Source: an uncultured Lachnospiraceae bacterium
GTDB taxonomy: Bacteria; Bacillota; Clostridia; Lachnospirales; Lachnospiraceae
DNA: 33,690 bases
Assembly: GCA_902797185.1 (NCBI GenBank)
Contig: CADBRV010000022.1
Span: forward strand, 1 to 33,690
Reading direction: 5' to 3'
Below, in pieces: positions 7,541 to 13,837 of this stretch. The translations under genes were made by a program, and so were the position numbers. The notes below the pieces were generated by a model. The model was not told the origin of the DNA and did no database searches. It worked only from the letters and a program-made list of their open reading frames with translations. Positions within the stretch are counted from its first letter, which is position 1, and each line of letters begins with the position of its first letter.

Positions 7541-7588
7541 AAAAAAAAATCGGGATGGCCCGCTTCATCACCTCCGGGTGATGAAGCG
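7541..7588 (-). terminator. Intrinsic terminator after the 73-residue membrane protein gene
   Basis: A perfect 12-pair stem (7561-7572 with 7577-7588) with a TCCG loop abuts the stop codon. On the minus strand a run of nine T follows after an 11-base spacer, longer than usual. Confidence 0.65.
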
Positions 7589-7589
7589 A

Positions 7590-7811
7590 TTAAGAGGCAA
7601 TCGCTACGATCACTGCGATGACGCCTACAATCAGGATAATCGGCAGCGAAAAGATAGCCATGCCGAAAACAAAAATTGCAAGCCATGCCAGGAAGATCCA
7701 GAAAAGAAATCCTAAGATCCCTCCCAGGATGTGGCCAATCGCACTAAACAGGAAACCTGTAAACTTAAATAAGACAGCCGCGATTAATATAATAATGAAT
7801 AAGCTAAGCAT
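7590..7811 (-). CDS. Small hydrophobic membrane protein
   Basis: A 73-residue protein that is almost entirely hydrophobic, with two or three membrane segments (about 2-18, 25-50 and 54-72) and Gly-rich turns (GHILGGILGF). No catalytic or binding residues are visible and I do not recognise the family. Similar short membrane proteins often accompany the kind of hypothetical gene found downstream, but here a terminator separates them. The start at 7811 has only a weak GAGG site upstream. Low complexity makes homology calls unreliable. Confidence 0.6.
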   Translation of the reverse strand: MLSLFIIILIAAVLFKFTGFLFSAIGHILGGILGFLFWIFLAWLAIFVFGMAIFSLPIILIVGVIAVIVAIAS

Positions 7812-8224
7812 AATGTTTTTCCTCTTTCTTTACCTGCGCATCTTTTGTTCTAAAACCGGATGCGTCTGTAACCCCTAATTTTTCGCTTTTGGATGGGTAC
7901 TGTCCCATCTTGAGCAGCAGCCGTGCCATTGTGACGCGGGTCCGTACATCCCTGCAATGAATCTCCATAGGCACCTTCTCCTGTCTGTTACATGCCCCGG
8001 AACCTGGATGATTTGATTTCCTGTATCCCGCTGAAAGGCTGGATGGATATCTCGTTTTTCAGAATCCCGGCTGCAGGATCTTGTAAATCTGTCCTGCCTG
8101 CCCTGACATCGTTATTCTATCCGAAGGCTGCCTGTAGCGACATATACAGATCAGCGAAAAAGAAGACTCTAATTTTCCTTTTTGGCAAATTAACTTACGG
8201 GCCAATCAGGCAGGCGGAACGTCC
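7812..8224. other. Intergenic stretch with no gene seen
   Basis: No credible coding region was found on either strand. It contains a lone TGTCCCATCTTGAGCAGC unit near 7908 that matches the repeat downstream of the cupin gene, and otherwise undistinguished sequence. A promoter for the small membrane protein should lie near its right-hand (7812-7900) side but was not recognised. Confidence 0.4.
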
Positions 8225-8350
8225 CGGCTGTTTGGACAGGTGGAAAGCTTCCGCTGTTGGAACAGTCGAAACACTCCAGCTACTGGGACAGGTTGGACCC
8301 TCGGCTGTTGGGACAGGCTAACGCCCGGGCTGTTGGGACACGCCGGGCAT
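8225..8350. repeat. Tandem repeat, about five degenerate units of 24-27 bp
   Basis: Units share the core GGCTGTTGGGACAGG, seen as GGCTGTTTGGACAGG, GCTGTTGGAACAG, GCTACTGGGACAGG, GGCTGTTGGGACAGG and GGCTGTTGGGACACG. The array begins 28 bases beyond the stop codon of the XRE gene and is more degenerate toward its left end. No function is evident. Confidence 0.75.
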
Positions 8351-8378
8351 CCCGGCCATCGAGGAAGATCGAAGCGGC

Positions 8379-8903
8379 TTACTGCTTTTTTCCTAATACC
8401 GCCCTGGCTTTGTCCAGCTTTTCCTTATTGATTTTCCCGGAAGCGACCATGTTGTCCAGCCAGAGGGTCAAAGCGTCGGAAGCCATGGCGATCTCTTCAA
8501 TGCCATTTTCAATCCGGGCAAAATCTTCCAGCTCGTCATCGGAGATCTCCCCGTCCGCCGTGATTTCGATGAACCGCTCCTTGGCTTTTTCCAGGGTGTT
8601 CATCGTAGCCACGGTCTGCAGCACGATCTGCGCCAGGTCCTGTACCTTAATTTCCGGGACGTATTCCTGCCCGATGGGGCACTCATGGGAACAGTAATAA
8701 TTGCAAAGCCCAGGCTTCTTATACGCCTTTGCCATAGCCATCACTTCGTCAGGCTGTACCGGCGACTTGCCGCTTTCATATTTTTCAATCCGGCTGTCGG
8801 AAATAAAACCCATCGCCTCACTGGCTGCTGCCCGGGTAAGGCCGGCTTCTTCCCGGCTCCTCTGCCAGATATTTTTATCTTCTTTTATTGACCTTTTTCC
8901 CAA
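8379..8903 (-). CDS. XRE-type helix-turn-helix regulator with TTG start
   Basis: A 174-residue protein. Residues about 12-65 form an XRE-like DNA-binding domain (WQRSREEAGLTRAAASEAMGF, then IEKYESGKSPVQPDEVMAMAKAY). A short cysteine motif, CNYYCSHECPIG (about 78-89), follows and could bind metal or be a redox sensor. The C-terminal half is helical (AQIVLQTVATMNTLEKAKERF) and probably oligomerises or senses a ligand. Residue 1 is encoded by TTG, chosen because AAGGAAGG lies just upstream and the next ATG would remove recognition helices. It lies directly after the thi operon terminators, so it is probably transcribed separately. Its targets are unknown. Confidence 0.82.
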   Translation of the reverse strand: MGKRSIKEDKNIWQRSREEAGLTRAAASEAMGFISDSRIEKYESGKSPVQPDEVMAMAKAYKKPGLCNYYCSHECPIGQEYVPEIKVQDLAQIVLQTVATMNTLEKAKERFIEITADGEISDDELEDFARIENGIEEIAMASDALTLWLDNMVASGKINKEKLDKARAVLGKKQ

Positions 8904-8925
8904 GGAATTCCTTCCTTTCTATCGA

Positions 8926-8969
8926 TACAAAAACTCCCTGCTGTGCAACCATCTTACAACAGCAGGGAG
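8926..8969 (-). terminator. Second terminator after the thi operon
   Basis: CTCCCTGCTGT (8934-8944) pairs perfectly with ACAGCAGGGAG (8959-8969); on the minus strand GTTTTTG follows. It lies between thiE and the XRE gene. Confidence 0.85.
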
Positions 8970-8997
8970 CTTTCTACAAACCCGTAGGGATGATTTT

Positions 8998-9020
8998 AAA
9001 AAGGATTCCCACTTGAATCC
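8998..9020 (-). terminator. First terminator after the thi operon
   Basis: GGATTC (9003-9008) pairs with GAATCC (9015-9020) and the minus strand then reads CTTTTTAAA. It is 30 bases past thiE and stands in tandem with the stronger hairpin at 8926-8969. Confidence 0.6.
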
Positions 9021-9025
9021 CTTCT

Positions 9026-9060
9026 GGCTTACAACTTGTGTCTTCCCGGCTTACAGCTTC
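9026..9060 (-). repeat. Short duplication of the thiE 3' tail
   Basis: GGCTTACAGCTTC (9048-9060, spanning the thiE stop codon) recurs as GGCTTACAACTTG at 9026-9038, a 22-base shift. It is a small example of the gene-edge duplications seen elsewhere in the window. Confidence 0.45.
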
Positions 9061-9806
9061 ATAAATCCGGATCTCATGCAGCCTCCGGCGGCGCCGGCTT
9101 CTTTTACCAGGGGCAGGTTTTCCAGCGTGATGCCGCCGATGGCGTACACCGGCAGATGGCAGCTCTGGCAGATGGCACGGACAAAAGCTGTGCCTTTCCC
9201 TTTCAGCCCTTTTTTACATTCCGTTTCAAAAATCGTGCCCAGGACAATCTGGGTGGCGCCGGCTGCTTCCGCTTCCCGCACGTCTTCCATACTGTGGCAG
9301 GAAACGCTGACCTGGTCAAAATTTTCCGCCAGGCTTTCCCGGTCCAGCCCTTCCAGCATGGCATGTGGCAGGTGGATGTTCCGGCAACCGGTCTGCCGTG
9401 CCACCTCCAGCCGCCCATGCACAAAGAAGGGAACCTGCTCCTTTTCGCAGATATCCCGGACCTTTTCCGCCAGTTCCAGGTAATCCGGATCCGGCAGGTC
9501 CTTTTCCCTAAGGATCAGCCCGCCGGGATGAAGTTGTGCCACTTTGCGGATCTGCTCCAGAAAATCACCCTTTACAAGAAACCTGCCTGTCACTACAAAA
9601 AGGTCCTTATAAATTTCCTCATCGTTTTTTCTGAAAATTTCATCACCTGGTCCCTTTGATCCTGTCTTTGGATGTTCCCCGGAATTGTCCCTATTCGATT
9701 TCCCGGAATCAAACTTATCCGCTTCCCCGTGATGGTACCTGGTGACTTTCCCAGAATCAGCCTTATTGGCTTCCTCAAAATCCCTTTTACACATAAATAT
9801 AGTCAT
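9051..9806 (-). CDS. thiE: Thiamine phosphate synthase (ThiE/TenI family) with repetitive N-terminal extension
   Basis: ThiE joins hydroxymethylpyrimidine diphosphate and thiazole phosphate to make thiamine phosphate in the cytoplasm. The conserved TIM-barrel portion starts near residue 66 (KDLFVVTGRFLVKGDF), with LILREKDL near 96-103, VFHG-like FFVHGRLEVA, VSCHSMEDVREAEAAGA, and the phosphate-binding end AIGGITLENLPLVKEAGAAGG. A TenI-like variant is possible. The first 65 residues are an extension made largely of eight-residue degenerate repeats. The start overlaps the thiH end by 20 bases, which suggests translational coupling; ATG at 9794 is an alternative. It is last in thiSFGHE, under the TPP riboswitch. 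Confidence 0.87.
   Translation of the reverse strand: MTIFMCKRDFEEANKADSGKVTRYHHGEADKFDSGKSNRDNSGEHPKTGSKGPGDEIFRKNDEEIYKDLFVVTGRFLVKGDFLEQIRKVAQLHPGGLILREKDLPDPDYLELAEKVRDICEKEQVPFFVHGRLEVARQTGCRNIHLPHAMLEGLDRESLAENFDQVSVSCHSMEDVREAEAAGATQIVLGTIFETECKKGLKGKGTAFVRAICQSCHLPVYAIGGITLENLPLVKEAGAAGGCMRSGFMKL
9657..9776 (-). repeat. 24-bp coding tandem repeat in thiE (about five octapeptides)
   Basis: The N-terminal part of ThiE reads as successive octapeptides EEANKADS, GKVTRYHH, GEADKFDS, GKSNRDNS and GEHPKTGS (residues 11-50). Each corresponds to one 24-bp DNA unit ending in a Gly-Lys or Gly-Glu start. Phase is kept although units have diverged strongly at the DNA level. Confidence 0.75.
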
Positions 9807-11046
9807 TTAGGACCGGCTGCAGGCCGCCTTTTTCCATGTCCTCATACATCTGCTTTAAAGAGCGGGTATCGTTAATTTCAAACTGCTCGTCGCCCGCGTC
9901 TTCTTCCTGGATACCTTCGTATTTCTCCTCATGGTCACCGATACCGGTGGACACGCCGGCGGAAATCTTCGTGGCGCAGATCTTGGTGATGCCGTTCCGG
10001 AAAGAAGCGCTTTCCCGGCTGGATACCGTGATTCCCGCAAAGGGCAGGAAAATCCGGTAAGCGCAGAGGATCTGGCAGAGTTCCTTCTCCCCTACGTCCC
10101 TGGGGTTGATTTTCTCATTATTCACGATGGGGCGCAGGCGGGGACAGCTCAGGGAAAGCTCCGCCGCCGGGTACTTGCGGTTCAGGTAATAGACATGCAG
10201 TGCCGTTGCCAGGGCGTCTTTGCGGAAATCATCCAGCCCCAGAAGGGCGGAAAAGCCGGCTCCCCGCATGCCGCCCATCAGTGCCCGTTCCTGGGCGTCA
10301 AACCGGTAAGGCCAGACACGCTTCCTTCCCATCAGGTGGAGGGTCTCGTATTTTACAGGGTTATAGGTTTCCTGGAATACTGTCACATAATCCACACCGC
10401 ATTCATGGAGGTATTTGTACTCATCCACGTTGACCGGATAGATCTCGATGCCGATGTTCCGGAAATATTTTTTGGCGATTTTGACTGCCTCGCCAATATA
10501 CTCCACATCCGAGTATGCCCTGCTTTCGCCTGTCAGGATCAGGATTTCTTCCATGCCGCTTTTGGCAATGACCTGCATTTCATGGTCCACTTCTTCCAGG
10601 GAAAGCTTTTTCCTGTGGATGTTGTTGTAACAGTTAAAGCCGCAGTAAATGCAGTAATTCTGGCAGTAATTGGCAATGTACAACGGGGTAAAAATATAAA
10701 CCGTGTTCCCGAAGTGGTCTTTCGTCGCCCTCTCGGCCTTCCGTGCCATCTGCTCCAGAAACGGCGCGGCCGCCGGTGAAAGGAGGGCTTTGAAATCCTC
10801 AATGCTGCAGGTTTCACAGGAAAGGGCACGCTGCACATCCTTTGCCGTGTAGGAATCATAATCAAAATGATCCATCGCGGCACGGACCTTGTCCTTGATA
10901 TCCGAATCGATGGCCTGCATCCCTTCCATATATTTCATCGGGTCCGTACGGAAAGAGGGGTCCTGCTCCAGCCGGTGCTTCCGCTCCAGCGCCTTTGGCG
11001 GCAGCTTGTCGCTGTCTACAAAATAAACCTGGTTTTCTTCGTCCAT
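9787..11046 (-). CDS. thiH: 2-iminoacetate synthase ThiH (radical SAM)
   Basis: ThiH cleaves tyrosine with S-adenosylmethionine to yield dehydroglycine (2-iminoacetate) for thiazole formation. The 419-residue protein carries the radical SAM motif CQNYCIYC (Cys128, Cys132, Cys135), preceded by FTPLYIANY and followed by the GE-like TGESRAYSD. The C-terminal part contains CPRLRPI and the SSRESASFRN segment of the family, ending GGLQPVLNDYIYV. Choice of ThiH over the oxygen-dependent ThiO is consistent with an anaerobe. The start at 11046 follows GGAGGAGAAG; a longer frame to 11145 would translate a structured leader. It lies between thiG (103 bases upstream) and thiE (overlapping). Confidence 0.96.
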   Translation of the reverse strand: MDEENQVYFVDSDKLPPKALERKHRLEQDPSFRTDPMKYMEGMQAIDSDIKDKVRAAMDHFDYDSYTAKDVQRALSCETCSIEDFKALLSPAAAPFLEQMARKAERATKDHFGNTVYIFTPLYIANYCQNYCIYCGFNCYNNIHRKKLSLEEVDHEMQVIAKSGMEEILILTGESRAYSDVEYIGEAVKIAKKYFRNIGIEIYPVNVDEYKYLHECGVDYVTVFQETYNPVKYETLHLMGRKRVWPYRFDAQERALMGGMRGAGFSALLGLDDFRKDALATALHVYYLNRKYPAAELSLSCPRLRPIVNNEKINPRDVGEKELCQILCAYRIFLPFAGITVSSRESASFRNGITKICATKISAGVSTGIGDHEEKYEGIQEEDAGDEQFEINDTRSLKQMYEDMEKGGLQPVLNDYIYV

Positions 11047-11083
11047 ATATTGATCTTCTCCTCCATGTTTTTTTCTGCAGTTT

Positions 11084-11132
11084 CCATACACAGTCGGCCT
11101 GTGCACGCGGTACGCATTACTGCACGGTATGG
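11084..11132 (-). other. Hairpin-forming spacer between thiG and thiH
   Basis: CCATAC pairs with GTATGG and encloses GTGCA...TGCAC. The arrangement resembles the stem module of the structured repeat (GAGCC start and nested inner stem), but sequence agreement is poor. It may be a degenerate copy or an independent intercistronic structure. Confidence 0.35.
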
Positions 11133-11149
11133 CTCTGTGATGCACTGCA

Positions 11150-11914
11150 TTAACGTAAAAACCCGGTCAGCGGGTCGGAAGCGCTGCCGCCCCTTGCCAA
11201 TACCCGGCCCATGCCGGTCAGGTATGCTTTCCGCCCGGCTTCGATGGCCAGTTTAAAGGCTTCTGCCATCTCCGGCACATTGCCGGCCGTGGCAATGGCG
11301 GTATTTGCCATGATGGCTGCCGCGCCCATTTCCATGGCTTCACATGCCTGGGAAGGCTTGCCGATGCCGGCATCCACAATAATCGGGAGATCGATCTCGT
11401 CGATCAGGATCTGGATCATCTCCTTCGTCGCCAGCCCCTTGTTGCTGCCGATGGGGGCTGCCAAAGGCATCACGGCTGCTGCCCCCGCGCTCTGCAGGTC
11501 ACGGGCTGCATTTAAATCCGGGTTCATATAGGGAAGCACCACAAATCCCTCTTTTGCGAGGATTTCCGTGGCTTTCACGGTCTCATCATTGTCCGGGAAC
11601 AGGTATTTCGTGTCCCGCATGATCTCGACTTTGACAAAATCGCCGCATCCCATGGCACGGCTGAGCCTGGCAATCCGTACTGCCTCTTCCGCGTTCCGGG
11701 CACCAGAGGTGTTGGGCAGCAGGGTTACTCCCTCCGGAATGTAATCCAGGATGTTTTCGCTCTCCTTGGTATTTGCCCTGCGCAGCGCCAGAGTAATGAT
11801 CTGAGCGCCGCCCTGCTGGACTGCTGCCTTGATCAGGTCCAGGTTGTATTTGCCGGATCCTAAAATAAACCGGCTGCTGAATTCTTTTCCACCTAAAACA
11901 AACGGGTCTTTCAT
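11150..11914 (-). CDS. thiG: Thiazole synthase ThiG
   Basis: ThiG condenses deoxyxylulose 5-phosphate, 2-iminoacetate and the ThiS thiocarboxylate into the thiazole phosphate. The 254-residue protein is full length. Lys95 in [11 protein letters not shown] is the expected Schiff-base lysine; [22 protein letters not shown] and [17 protein letters not shown] are family signatures. The start is placed at the ATG at 11914, eight bases after AAGGA; an ATG two codons earlier is too close to that site. The ribosome binding site is part of the structured repeat copy B, so this repeat may affect thiG translation. Confidence 0.96.
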   Translation of the reverse strand: MKDPFVLGGKEFSSRFILGSGKYNLDLIKAAVQQGGAQIITLALRRANTKESENILDYIPEGVTLLPNTSGARNAEEAVRIARLSRAMGCGDFVKVEIMRDTKYLFPDNDETVKATEILAKEGFVVLPYMNPDLNAARDLQSAGAAAVMPLAAPIGSNKGLATKEMIQILIDEIDLPIIVDAGIGKPSQACEAMEMGAAAIMANTAIATAGNVPEMAEAFKLAIEAGRKAYLTGMGRVLARGGSASDPLTGFLR

Positions 11915-11923
11915 AGCCATTTT

Positions 11924-12138
11924 CCTTACGATGCACTAACCGCATCGTCCTATGTCATCACCCTTTCGAGGGATGACGCAGGACACGCCTCCGCACGAAG
12001 TGCGATTTATAATGGCGTGGCTCCCCTCTCTTATATGTCTCGCCTGGCAAGGCGGTGACGCAGCCGCGCCCTCACGCGAAACGTGATCTTTCATGGCGCG
12101 GCTCTCCTTAAGGACGATTTGGAATGCGACGTCTGTCC
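11924..12138 (-). repeat. Structured intergenic repeat, copy B with two stem modules
   Basis: It begins with CCTTACGATGCACTAACCGCATCG, nearly identical to copy A. Two versions of the long-stem module follow. In module 1, CACGCC (11984-11989) pairs with GGCGTG (12014-12019) and encloses CGCACGAAGTGCG. In module 2, GCCGCGCC (12063-12070) pairs with GGCGCGGC (12095-12102) and encloses CACGCGAAACGTG. Compared with copy A, an A-T pair has become a G-C pair in the outer stem of module 2, so pairing is kept. It fills the whole thiF-thiG gap and supplies the thiG ribosome binding site. Confidence 0.82.
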
Positions 12139-12174
12139 TTTCCTTTTACAATTTCTACTTAAATGCTTTCCCTA

Positions 12175-12927
12175 TTAGGAATCTTCCTGCAGGATGAGCT
12201 GCAGTACCTTGTTTGCCTCATGCGCCGCACAGAGGGCTACCCTCGGGGCGGTCAGGCCGACTCCGCCGCCCACATCCGTTGTACGGTCCCCGCAGACATA
12301 CAGCCGGTTCCCAAACTTCGCGGTGCGGATGCCATTGGAATCGCCGACTCCTGCCATGCCATTACCGGAAACCACAGTGCTTTCCGGGCACTGGCCAAGG
12401 AGCTCCCGCACCAGCATCGCTTTCTGGTCCGGCTTGTCAAATGCCTCGCAGACAATGGGATAGCCGCCGAAGAGCTCTTTTACATTTTCCGGCGTTACCT
12501 TTGCCTGTACGGTTTCGTAATCCAGGTAGGGGTTCACCTGGTACAGGATCTGCAGGATTGCCCGGGTTTTCGGCATACCCACATGGGGGACCAGGTACAT
12601 CTGGCGGTTTAAATTCGTCACATCCACCGTGTCAAAATCCACCAGCAGCAGGTGCCCGATGCCGCTCCTGGCAAGCATGACGGCAATATTGGAACCCAGT
12701 CCTCCAAGACCGGCAATGGCCACCCTGGCACCGCGGAACTTTTGCTGCATTTCTTTCGGGAAGCGGGCGTCAAAAGCCCGGTCCAGTTCCTCTTTTGAGA
12801 GGATCTGCTGCATCTGCTTTTTTACTTCTTCCGGATCTTCTATCTGCAGCTGATCTGGCAGGCTTTTCCCCTCCTGGACGTCCTTCTCCGGGTCCGCATC
12901 CTTTGAAAGCTTTCTTTCCTGCTCCAT
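12175..12927 (-). CDS. thiF: ThiF-family adenylyltransferase for ThiS
   Basis: ThiF adenylates the C-terminal glycine of ThiS so that sulfur can be loaded. The 250-residue protein has the nucleotide-binding loop VAIAGLGGLGSN (about 68-79), DFDTVDVTNLNRQ with the catalytic Arg near 106, and a C-terminal region with VCGDRTTDVGGGVGLTAPRV, matching the short ThiF subtype of Clostridia. About 40 hydrophilic residues precede the conserved start of the family (KEELDRAFDARF), an unusual extension. ATG at 12927 follows GGAGG and lies one base after the thiS stop codon; a TTG six codons earlier is a weaker alternative. Confidence 0.93.
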   Translation of the reverse strand: MEQERKLSKDADPEKDVQEGKSLPDQLQIEDPEEVKKQMQQILSKEELDRAFDARFPKEMQQKFRGARVAIAGLGGLGSNIAVMLARSGIGHLLLVDFDTVDVTNLNRQMYLVPHVGMPKTRAILQILYQVNPYLDYETVQAKVTPENVKELFGGYPIVCEAFDKPDQKAMLVRELLGQCPESTVVSGNGMAGVGDSNGIRTAKFGNRLYVCGDRTTDVGGGVGLTAPRVALCAAHEANKVLQLILQEDS

Positions 12928-12928
12928 C

Positions 12929-13123
12929 TCAGCCTCCTCCCACAAAACGAAGGACTTCCACTACGTCCTCATCTTCCAAAACGACCTTTTCCAGTTCGTC
13001 CCGCGGGACGATGTCCAGATTTCGTTCCACTACGACCCGCTCCGGCTCATAACCTTCTGTTTTCAAAAAAGCCAGCAGGTTCTGTCCGGCCGCGTTTTTC
13101 TGCTCGCCATTTACTGTTACCAT
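12929..13123 (-). CDS. thiS: Sulfur carrier protein ThiS
   Basis: A 64-residue ubiquitin-fold carrier ending in Gly-Gly-Gly. The terminal glycine is adenylated by ThiF and converted to a thiocarboxylate, the sulfur donor for ThiG. It begins MVTVNGEQ and has the FVGGG tail characteristic of ThiS. AAGGAGGAG lies just upstream, with a second AGGAGG about 20 bases further upstream. It is the first gene of the thi operon, about 430 bases downstream of the TPP riboswitch. Confidence 0.95.
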   Translation of the reverse strand: MVTVNGEQKNAAGQNLLAFLKTEGYEPERVVVERNLDIVPRDELEKVVLEDEDVVEVLRFVGGG

Positions 13124-13181
13124 GTGCTCCTCCTTCCCCCGGGGAAATGTTCCTCCTGGAAATAAAGCTTTCTCCTTGTCC

Positions 13182-13245
13182 TGTCATTGACCGTAGGGCG
13201 ATGATGCAGGTCCTGCCACGCCGCAGATGCATAAAAAGGCACGAC
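13182..13245 (-). repeat. Structured intergenic repeat, degenerate copy D
   Basis: TGTCATTGACC...GG...ATGATGCAGG and the stem arms GCCACGCC/GGCACGAC follow the same order as the modules in copies A and B. Pairing of the outer stem survives mostly through G-T pairs. It lies between the second terminator and thiS. Confidence 0.45.
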
Positions 13246-13250
13246 CCTCC

Positions 13251-13286
13251 AAAAAAGAAAAGCCTGTGGAATCCGTCCACAGGCTT
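13251..13286 (-). terminator. Strong intrinsic terminator inside the thi leader, 120 bases before thiS
   Basis: AAGCCTGTGGA (13260-13270) pairs perfectly with TCCACAGGCTT (13276-13286) around a five-base loop; the minus strand then reads TTTTCTTTTTT. It stands downstream of the riboswitch attenuator, so the thi transcript must pass two terminators. Confidence 0.85.
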
Positions 13287-13289
13287 CAT

Positions 13290-13520
13290 ATCTTCGGGAT
13301 TTTTCCGCTGTTATTTCCGCCGGGATGTCCACTTATGGATTGATCCGGCGCCTTTTAATACGGTGAAAAGTGGTGCCCCCATCTCACCGGAAACAGAAAA
13401 GCACGCTATGGAAAAATGTGTTGCATGCAGGGATGGGATGCTTTTCCCGCTGCCAATGCCTGCCCTTTGCGGGTGGCATCAAATAACTGGCTGTGCCATA
13501 ACCCTGCGGGCATCAAGTAC
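13290..13520 (-). other. Long structured leader region between two terminators
   Basis: No coding region was recognised. On the minus strand it contains two related GATGCC...CCCGCA...GG stretches, a hairpin CGGTGA/TCACCG and a long imperfect stem CGCCGGAT/ATCCCGGCG, followed by the terminator at 13251-13286. It does not match the TPP, cobalamin, SAM or FMN riboswitch consensus I can recall. Confidence 0.4.
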
Positions 13521-13554
13521 ACAAAAAGGACTGCAGCCAATAGCATACAGTCCT
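13521..13554 (-). terminator. Riboswitch attenuator terminator
   Basis: AGGACTG (13527-13533) pairs with CAGTCCT (13548-13554); on the minus strand TTTTTG follows. It starts about 12 bases after the TPP aptamer, the usual place for a transcription-attenuating expression platform. Confidence 0.8.
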
Positions 13555-13565
13555 GTCCTTACATC

Positions 13566-13652
13566 TATATCCCTACGTTGGCATTATCCAAATCAGGTAA
13601 AAGGTCAAGGCACTGCAGCCTACTCTCAGCCCATTTCCATGAGCTCCCTATT
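13566..13652 (-). ncRNA. TPP riboswitch (THI element)
   Basis: The minus strand carries the conserved aptamer landmarks in order: GCTCAT-GGAA-ATGGGC (helix P2), CTGAGAG (13623-13629), an AGGC/GCCT helix (P3), then ACCTGAT, TGGATAATGCCA and ACGTAGGGA. When bound to thiamine diphosphate it should favour the terminator at 13521-13554 and switch off the thi operon. The basal P1 helix appears weak. A promoter lies just upstream. Confidence 0.95.
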
Positions 13653-13661
13653 TCTTTTCCT

Positions 13662-13690
13662 ATTCTACTCGCTTATGGGAAATGGCGCAA
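13662..13690 (-). promoter_or_regulatory. Promoter of the thi operon
   Basis: TTGCGC (13685-13690) and TAGAAT (13662-13667) are 17 bases apart on the minus strand, giving a start site near 13655, right at the riboswitch 5' edge. Confidence 0.65.
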
Positions 13691-13736
13691 TCCCGAAATT
13701 TCTTTTCCGTATGCTGCAATCCCAGAATTTCCTTTT
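13682..13736 (-). repeat. 30-bp tandem duplication of the thi promoter -35 region
   Basis: ATGGCGCAATCCCGAAATTT and ATGCTGCAATCCCAGAATTT, each followed by CTTTT (or CCTTTT), lie in tandem with a 29-base period. The copy nearer the operon supplies the -35 hexamer. Confidence 0.65.
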
Positions 13737-13744
13737 CAAAATAT

Positions 13745-13826
13745 ATTGTAGGAGGGGCCGCTTCAGCGGAAGGATCCCTTACAATACACCAGCCGCATCG
13801 TCCACCGTCTCGCCTGGCAAGGCATC
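13745..13826 (-). repeat. Structured intergenic repeat, partial copy C
   Basis: TTGTAGG pairs with CCTTACAA and encloses CCGCTTCAGCGG; then GCCGCATCG and TCGCCTGGCAAGGC follow, as in copies A and B. The long-stem module is missing. Relative to copy A (CGTA/TACG) the basal stem has changed to TGTA/TACA, a compensating change. It begins 12 bases past the cbiC stop and is followed on the minus strand by TATATTTTG, so it might end the cobalamin transcript. Confidence 0.75.
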
Positions 13827-13837
13827 CTGCTTTACCC

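Noticed and set aside
7381-7686. 101-codon minus-strand frame over repeat copy A and the small membrane protein gene
   Set aside because: It is in a different phase from the membrane protein gene, and its sequence comes from the structured repeat.
9931-10779. 282-codon plus-strand frame opposite thiH
   Set aside because: It is antisense to a clear ThiH gene and shows no family features.
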